Source: Streptomyces hokutonensis (GTDB taxonomy: Bacteria > Actinomycetota > Actinomycetes > Streptomycetales > Streptomycetaceae). Taken from it: a DNA stretch of 64,000 nt. Shown here piece after piece: positions 59,094 through 64,000 of the stretch (positions are counted from its first letter, which is position 1; every line of letters starts with the position of its first letter). Below the pieces are notes generated by a model. The model had not been told where the DNA came from. It searched no databases and saw only the letters and a list, made by a program, of their open reading frames with translations. The DNA is taken from assembly GCF_000376565.1 (NCBI RefSeq), contig NZ_BARG01000049.1, positions 1 through 64,000 on the forward strand, given 5' to 3'. A program made the translations under genes and the position numbers.

Positions 59094-59732
59094 TCAGCCC
59101 TCCGTGCGCGCGAGCGCCAGCTCCAGTACGACCAGCAGTGCGTCCCGCACCGAGCCGCGCTCCCGCGCGTCGAAGGCGATCACCGGGACCCGCTCGTTGA
59201 CGTCGAGCGCCCAGCGGACCTCGTCGAGGGAGTGCTCGATCTTGCCGTCGAAGGCGTTCAGAGCGACCGCGAACGGGATCTGCTTGTGCTCGAAGTAGTC
59301 GACGGCCGCGTAGCAGTCGTCGAGGCGGCGGGTGTCGACGATGACGAGACCGCCGACCGCGCCCTCCACGATGTCGTCCCACATGAAGCCGAACCGGTCC
59401 TGCCCGGGCGTACCGAACAGATACAGCTTCAGGGTCGGGTCGATGGTGATGCAGCCGAAGTCCATCGCCACCGTCGTGGTGGTCTTGCGCGGGGTGTGGG
59501 ACAGGTCGTCCACGCCCGCCGCGACCTCGGTGATCGCGGCCTCGGTGGTCAGCGGCTCGATCTCGGAGATCGCGCCGACGGTGGTGGTCTTGCCCACGCC
59601 GAAGCCGCCCGCGACGACCATCTTGACCGGGAGCGGCGGTCGTACGACGGTCTGCGCAGCCGCACCGCGGGCGACCGGTTCAGTCGGTGTCACGGAGTAC
59701 TCCCCGGGAGTTGGGGATGGCGCGGAGGCCAT
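59094..59732 (-). CDS. cvnD: conservon small GTPase CvnD
   Basis: The 212-aa product has the P-loop KMVVAGGFGVGKTTTVGAISEIEPLTTEA, switch region LYLFGTPGQDRFGFMWDDIV, and ALNAFDGK (NKxD-type). It is the Ras-like GTPase of the cvn conservon, a membrane-associated complex that works with CvnA-C. ATG 59732 has AAGGG six bases upstream. GTG 59693 (GGGGAG upstream) is an equally plausible, shorter start. The gene overlaps cvnC. Confidence 0.85.
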   Translation of the reverse strand: MASAPSPTPGEYSVTPTEPVARGAAAQTVVRPPLPVKMVVAGGFGVGKTTTVGAISEIEPLTTEAAITEVAAGVDDLSHTPRKTTTTVAMDFGCITIDPTLKLYLFGTPGQDRFGFMWDDIVEGAVGGLVIVDTRRLDDCYAAVDYFEHKQIPFAVALNAFDGKIEHSLDEVRWALDVNERVPVIAFDARERGSVRDALLVVLELALARTEG

Positions 59733-60135
59733 CGATGACCCTTCGCAGGACGGTTGCGTCATGGGTGATGTCGGTGTTCGGCACATGCACCGTCAGCTGT
59801 CCGGCGGCCCGCAGGTCCTCGGCGAGAACCCGCACCACGTTCAGGTGCAGCCGCAGCCGGGCCGCGATCTCCGCGAGGGACTGCGGCTGCCGGCAGGCGG
59901 CGACGATGTCGTGCTGCTCGAAGGAGAGCCGGTCGAGCACGTCGAGCCCGGCGGCCGTCGCCACCACCTGGGTCTCGACCGGGATCGGCCGCCCGGAGTC
60001 GGCCGCGCCCGCGCCCGCCACCCGGCCGGCGGTCACCAGGAACGGCCGTACGGCGGAGGGCGCGCGCACCGGATCGCGACCCGGGGGCGTGTCCCCGTCC
60101 GCGCCGGCACCGCTCGGAGTGCGGCCGTCGGGCAT
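59680..60135 (-). CDS. cvnC: conservon DUF742 protein CvnC
   Basis: The 151-aa product contains VRPFLVTAGRV, LDRLSFEQHDIVAACRQPQSLAEIAARLRLHLNVVRVLAEDL and LRRVIDGLRAI, the DUF742 winged-helix-like domain of CvnC. The preceding linker is Pro/Gly-rich. It sits between cvnB and cvnD in the usual order. Confidence 0.88.
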   Translation of the reverse strand: MPDGRTPSGAGADGDTPPGRDPVRAPSAVRPFLVTAGRVAGAGAADSGRPIPVETQVVATAAGLDVLDRLSFEQHDIVAACRQPQSLAEIAARLRLHLNVVRVLAEDLRAAGQLTVHVPNTDITHDATVLRRVIDGLRAIPNSRGVLRDTD

Positions 60136-60171
60136 GAGTGGCTGTTCCTCTCTCGACCGGTCGGGGACCGG

Positions 60172-60648
60172 TCACCGAGCCGAAGCGGCGCCGACGCTGT
60201 TCTTCAGCTGGAGCACCAGCTGCGGGTTGAGCGCGGAACCGGCACGGTTGGCGAACAGCGTCATCTCGTAGGCGATGTTGCCGAGCTTGGCCTCCTTGTC
60301 GGTGACGACGCCGAGGACGGCGCCGCTGCCGATCGCGGAGACGAGGACGTGGCCGCCCTCCAGGTCGATGATGACCTTGTTCAGGCCGCCGAGACCGTAG
60401 TTGCCGGAGGCGCCCGCGGCCAGGCTGGTGATGCCGGAGACGATGGCCCCGAGCCGCTCCGAGTGGGCGTGCTCGCGCAGTTCCGCCACGGCGATCAGCA
60501 GGCCGTCGGAGGACACCGCGATGGCGTCGACGACACCCGCGGTCTCCGTCGCGAAACGGTTGAGCAGCCAGTTGAAATCGGCCGCGGCTGCCTGCAGTTC
60601 GGCCGGCGTGGTGCCTCCCCTGGGAGTTTCACCTGTCGACGTACTCAC
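60172..60648 (-). CDS. cvnB: conservon roadblock/LC7 protein CvnB
   Basis: The 158-aa product carries the roadblock domain FNWLLNRFATETAGVVDAIAVSSDGLLIAVAELREHA and GGLNKVIIDLEGGHVLVSAIGSGAVLGVVTD. In conservons CvnB interacts with the GTPase and the kinase-like CvnA. GTG 60648 overlaps the cvnA stop and has AAGGAG seven bases upstream. Confidence 0.9.
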   Translation of the reverse strand: MSTSTGETPRGGTTPAELQAAAADFNWLLNRFATETAGVVDAIAVSSDGLLIAVAELREHAHSERLGAIVSGITSLAAGASGNYGLGGLNKVIIDLEGGHVLVSAIGSGAVLGVVTDKEAKLGNIAYEMTLFANRAGSALNPQLVLQLKNSVGAASAR

Positions 60649-63137
60649 TGCTCCGCTCCTTTCGGGAGATTGTTCCGGTCGTGCGGGTGGTGCGCGTCCG
60701 CGAGGCGCAGGCCCGAGAGGGTGTCGCTGTCCCGGTTGGCCTGCTCCACGGCTGCCTCGAACTCCTCGAGGGCCGAGCGGACGGCGTCCGCGTCGGCGGG
60801 CCGGGGGGCCTGCCTGGCGGCTTGCTGGGCGGCGTCGTCGGCGCCCGTACGAAGGGTGGCGCCCTTGACCCGCCGGCGCAGGGGGCGGGAGCCTCCGGGG
60901 GCGGTGTCGAGGGCGGCGGACTCGTCCGCCGGGGCGTGGTGGGTGACGGGCGGGGGAGCCGCGGCGGCCGCCGTCACCGTCTCGTACCGGGAGACCCGGC
61001 GCGGGAGCGGGGCGGGCTCGTCCTCGGCACGCACATGCTCGGACACGGCCGGCTCGGGTCTGCTCAGGGTGATCGACGGACGCGGTCCGGAGTCCGAGGC
61101 GGCCCAGGAGGGAGCCGGACGGCGTTGCTCCTCCCCGGAGTCGACGGCCCCGGACCCGGCGGGCGCGAGCGCCTTGTCCGGCCCCGCGTGACCTTCCGCC
61201 GAACCGCCGGAGGCCAGCGCGCTCATGCGCAGCAGCAGCGTCGCCGGGATGGTCACCTCGGCCGTCACACCGCCGCCCGGGGTGCGGGCCAGCGTGACGT
61301 CGATGTCCCAGCGGCGGGCCAGCGTACCGACCACGAACAGGCCGAGCACCTTCGTCGGCACCAGGTCGAGGCGCTCACGGCGGATCAGCCGGGCGTTCTC
61401 CTCGGCGATGCGGTCGGCGCTCATCCCGAGCCCGTGGTCGGCCACGACGATCAGCGCGTCGTCGCCGTCGGTGCGGACGACCACCTCGACGGGGCTGCCC
61501 GCGGGGGAGAACGAGACCGCGTTCTCGAGGAGTTCGGCCACCATCAGCGTGAGGTCGCCGATGATGTCGGGCTCCACCATGATCTCGGTGTCGGCCCGCA
61601 GACCCACCCGCTGGAAGCCCTCGATCTGGCCGAGCGCGGCCCGTACGACGTTGGTGAGTTCGGTGGGTCCGCCGTCCAGCACGGTCTCGCGGATGCCGGC
61701 GAGCAGCATCAGACTGTCCGCGTTGCGGCGCAGGCGTACGGCGATGTGGTCGATGGAGTAGAGGCGTTCGAGGAGCGCCGGGTCGGTCTCGCCGCGCTCC
61801 ACCGCGTCGATCAGCGCGAGTTGACGGGTCGTCAGGTTGCTGACGCGGCGGCCGACGTTGCCGAACATCTCGGCGACGTTGCGGCGGCTGACGACCTGGC
61901 GGGCCAGCAGCGCGGCGGCCGTGGTCTGCACATGGTTGAAGGCCTCGGCGAGGTCACCGATCTCGTCCTTCGCGGTGACCGGCATGTCCCGCAGCATCGG
62001 CGGGCCGTCGTCCTCCGCGTCGTCGTCGGCCACGCGGGCGAGCTCACGGCCCGCGACCTCGGCGACCTGCTTGGCGGCACCGGTCAGGGCCTGCACCGGG
62101 CGGACCACCGAGCGGCGCACGATCACCACGAAGGCGAGCCACAGCACGAAGCCGAGCAGCGAGAGGCTCAACAGCAGTCCGGCGCGCCAGGAGGCGGAAC
62201 TCGAGGCGTCGTCGGCGCGGGTGGCGATCTGGCCGATCAGCGAGTTGGTGATCTTCAGCCGGGCCTCGGCCTGCTGCGGGTAGGAGGGGTAGTCGCTCAT
62301 GGCGTCCGCGAAGGCCTTGCGGACCGCGCCGGGCGACTCGGCCTGCAGCCCGCTGGGGTCGATCTGCAGCTCGGCGTAGGCCTCGGCGATCTCCCGCTGC
62401 GGGGTGGTGTGCTCGATGCCGGACAGCTGGTCGGCCTGGGCCTCGGTGGCGAACCGGGCGAAGCGCGAGGCCTGGTAGGTGTACAGGTCGTAGGAGCCGA
62501 CCGCGTTTGTGAACTCGATGAGCGCGTTGCTGTCACCGGTCGTCGCCGAGAACACGCTGGTCTCGAACGAGCTGTGGGCGGCATCGGCCCGCAGCACGGA
62601 GTCCAGCAGGTTGCCGGTGAAGGTGGTGGCGAGGTTCGCGTTGTGCTCCAGGTCGAGCCCGTCGATCAGACCGTCCGAGGCGCTGGTGTACGCCGGGTCG
62701 ATGTTGTCGGCGGGGAGATAGCTCTGCGCGACCGTGTTGCGCAGCGTCTGCAGGCCGTTGATCTCCCTGAGCGCCTGGGCCTCGCCGGCCGGCAGCCGGT
62801 CGCCGAAGGCGTCGCGCACCTTCTCGACCTGCTGGTCCACGGCCTGCTGTGCCTTGCGATAGGCGCTCTGCGAGGGCGTGCCGCCGTCGTTGGTGGCCTC
62901 GAAGCGGACGGAGAGCAGGATGGCCTGCTGGTGCTCCGCCTCCACGAGGTTCACCAGCTCGGCGACCTGGCCGCTGTCCCGCACCAGCTGGGCGGCGTCG
63001 CTCGCGTCCGTCGACTGCCCGATCTCATCGGTGATGAGATACGTCAGCAGCACCGCGACCACCGCGAGCGGCACGCCGACGAGCAGATTGAGCTTGCGCC
63101 TGAAGGGCCAACGGTCTGCGAAGCCCCGTATGGACAC
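60645..63137 (-). CDS. cvnA: conservon sensor kinase-like protein CvnA
   Basis: The 830-aa product has a membrane helix near the start (LNLLVGVPLAVVAVLLTYLIT), a nitrate-sensor-like helical extracellular domain, and a second helix (LLLSLSLLGFVLWLAFVVIV). HAMP, a helical region, and an HATPase domain follow (AELLENAVSFSPAGSPVEVVV; DHGLGMSADRIAEENARL; GLFVVGTLARRWDIDVTLA). The C-terminus is a long Pro/Ala-rich tail. GTG 63137 is supported by AAGGAGG; the longer frame to 63236 is not needed. It heads cvnABCD. No cytochrome P450 gene (cvnE) follows. Confidence 0.9.
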   Translation of the reverse strand: MSIRGFADRWPFRRKLNLLVGVPLAVVAVLLTYLITDEIGQSTDASDAAQLVRDSGQVAELVNLVEAEHQQAILLSVRFEATNDGGTPSQSAYRKAQQAVDQQVEKVRDAFGDRLPAGEAQALREINGLQTLRNTVAQSYLPADNIDPAYTSASDGLIDGLDLEHNANLATTFTGNLLDSVLRADAAHSSFETSVFSATTGDSNALIEFTNAVGSYDLYTYQASRFARFATEAQADQLSGIEHTTPQREIAEAYAELQIDPSGLQAESPGAVRKAFADAMSDYPSYPQQAEARLKITNSLIGQIATRADDASSSASWRAGLLLSLSLLGFVLWLAFVVIVRRSVVRPVQALTGAAKQVAEVAGRELARVADDDAEDDGPPMLRDMPVTAKDEIGDLAEAFNHVQTTAAALLARQVVSRRNVAEMFGNVGRRVSNLTTRQLALIDAVERGETDPALLERLYSIDHIAVRLRRNADSLMLLAGIRETVLDGGPTELTNVVRAALGQIEGFQRVGLRADTEIMVEPDIIGDLTLMVAELLENAVSFSPAGSPVEVVVRTDGDDALIVVADHGLGMSADRIAEENARLIRRERLDLVPTKVLGLFVVGTLARRWDIDVTLARTPGGGVTAEVTIPATLLLRMSALASGGSAEGHAGPDKALAPAGSGAVDSGEEQRRPAPSWAASDSGPRPSITLSRPEPAVSEHVRAEDEPAPLPRRVSRYETVTAAAAAPPPVTHHAPADESAALDTAPGGSRPLRRRVKGATLRTGADDAAQQAARQAPRPADADAVRSALEEFEAAVEQANRDSDTLSGLRLADAHHPHDRNNLPKGAEQ

Positions 63138-63502
63138 CAGGCCTCCTTCGTGGGGTGTTGTCACGGTACGCGCAGCGATACACGTGACTGTTTTTGATCG
63201 AAGCGGCCCCCGCACACCGCTGTGACCGAACGCCAACTCCGGGGAGACTACCGCCTCTTTGAACGATCAAGTGCGTCGCCCTACGTCAAGAATCAATTAC
63301 AAAGCGCCCGTGTTCGTGACCCGTCTGTTTACGTTGCCTTCACAACTGGGCACTCATTGAGGCCAATCGGTGACCAGAGTTCTCTTGACTGACCAAGAAC
63401 CGGCTGGATTGGATCAGCGGAGTGCGGCATTCACGCCTCGCGCGTGGACGCCACAGCCATGCCTGCACGCCTGTGCCAACATCCAACCCCGGAACGGGAA
63501 TT
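63138..63502. other. intergenic region between cvnA and the osmoprotectant binding-protein gene
   Basis: This 365-bp gap separates divergent genes and is AT-richer than its surroundings, especially 63240-63330. It must hold the promoters of the cvn operon and the binding-protein gene. I see GTTTAC (63327) and GGGCAC (63348), reminiscent of a sigma-B promoter, but the spacing and last bases are off. No protein-coding frame or RNA gene is convincing; a minus-strand open frame at 63340-63711 overlaps the binding-protein gene and is a shadow. Confidence 0.6.
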
Positions 63503-64000
63503 GTGACTTCTAAAGCGAAGAACAGCTGGTCCAGCACTAGGTACCCCGGCGCGGCGGCCATCGCCCTCGCCGCCACGGCTGCGCTTGTCACGGGATGTGG
63601 TTCGTCCTCCGACAGCAAGTCCGACAACCCTCTCTCGGGCGGCAAGGCCAGTGGTGACACGGTCGTCGTCGGCTCGAACAACTTCGCCGAGAGCATCCTG
63701 ATCGCCGACATCTACGGCGAGGCCCTCAAGGCCAAGGGCGTCAAGGTCACTTACAAGCCGAACATCGGCAGCCGCGAGACGACGTACGGCCTGCTCAAGA
63801 ACGGCTCCATCACGGTGCTGCCCGAGTACAACGGCGCCCTGCTGGCCTACCTCGACCCGAAGGCCGCCCCGGCGACCCTCGCCGCGACCACGGCCGCGAT
63901 CAACGCCAAGCTGGACTCCAAGCTGACGCTGCTGGACCCGGCCGCCGCCGAGGACAAGGACACGGTCACCCTCAACGCGGAGACCGCGAAGAAGTACAAT
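63503..64000 (+). CDS. osmoprotectant ABC substrate-binding lipoprotein (OpuCC/ProX-like), 5' part
   Basis: The gene runs off the window; 166 codons are present. A GTG start at 63503 gives a lipoprotein signal (AAAIALAATAALVTGC, lipidated Cys about residue 32). DTVVVGSNNFAESILIADIYGEALKAKGVKVTYKPNIGSRETTYGLLKNG follows, with VLPEYNGALLAYLD, the OpuC/ProX-type binding fold. It binds glycine betaine, choline or related compounds for the ATPase and permeases encoded at 56555-59042, although the cvn conservon lies between. Confidence 0.88.
   Translation, partial: MTSKAKNSWSSTRYPGAAAIALAATAALVTGCGSSSDSKSDNPLSGGKASGDTVVVGSNNFAESILIADIYGEALKAKGVKVTYKPNIGSRETTYGLLKNGSITVLPEYNGALLAYLDPKAAPATLAATTAAINAKLDSKLTLLDPAAAEDKDTVTLNAETAKKYN

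Noticed and set aside
63327..63353. Possible second sigma-B promoter (GTTTAC ... GGGCAC) before the binding-protein gene
   Set aside because: The spacer is 17 bp after GTTT rather than 14-16, and GGGCAC lacks the T of GGGTAY.

Overview
The window looks like chromosomal DNA of a Streptomyces or a close relative. GC content is very high with strong third-position GC bias. GTG and TTG starts and 4-base stop/start overlaps are frequent. Several characteristic actinomycete loci are present: a contractile-injection-system tail, a cvnABCD conservon, a GOLPH3-like (GPP34) protein, ROK-free glycoside ABC loci and an aerial-type PKS with a TTA codon. All assignments are from reading the sequence and family knowledge; no database search was run.

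Layout. 1-7636 (+) is the distal half of a contractile injection system (CIS) operon: inner tube, LysM adaptor, VgrG spike, gp25 and baseplate-J wedge, tail protein I and a zinc-ribbon membrane protein. 7652-8886 is a cupin and a divergent TetR regulator sharing a palindromic operator. 8905-11344 (-) is a 787-aa protein of unknown function. Its start codon sits 3 bases after a 73-nt tRNA-shaped element with an abnormal T-loop. 11396-12439 is a flippase-like membrane protein.

12641-28743 is a glycan-degradation island: a NagZ-type GH3, a GH5-like enzyme, a GlcNAc-kinase-like ATPase, a GH3 beta-glucosidase, a sugar ABC importer, a very long GH38 alpha-mannosidase with a small PpiC-like partner, and an RpiR regulator divergent from a SIS-domain isomerase. 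Related 19-bp palindromes lie in front of several of these units, so they are probably one regulon. 28937-32452 is a DeoR-controlled sugar-acid unit (KDPG-type aldolase, ACS-type MFS transporter, small P-loop kinase).

32457-47157 (-) is one operon, read right to left, for an unusual iterative PKS. The first protein carries two flavin-type nitronate-monooxygenase/PfaD-like domains followed by KS-AT-ACP-KR. The second is KS-AT-DH with a fused phosphopantetheinyl transferase. A stand-alone ACP, an alpha/beta hydrolase, a UGT-type glycosyltransferase and a methyltransferase follow. The architecture resembles PUFA/heterocyst-glycolipid synthases and suggests a glycosylated, methylated polyketide or fatty-acyl lipid.

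47527-53285 holds the GPP34 protein, a CTAG-flanked MITE, a two-component system, and a ferric-reductase-like / FMN-binding / ApbE flavin electron-transfer set. 53375-56310 holds two polyprenyl-phosphate-type glycosyltransferases. 56523-64000 is an osmoprotectant ABC system: a sigma-B-like promoter, an ATPase and two permeases, with the binding-protein gene running off the window end. A complete cvnABCD conservon on the opposite strand splits the ABC genes from the binding protein.
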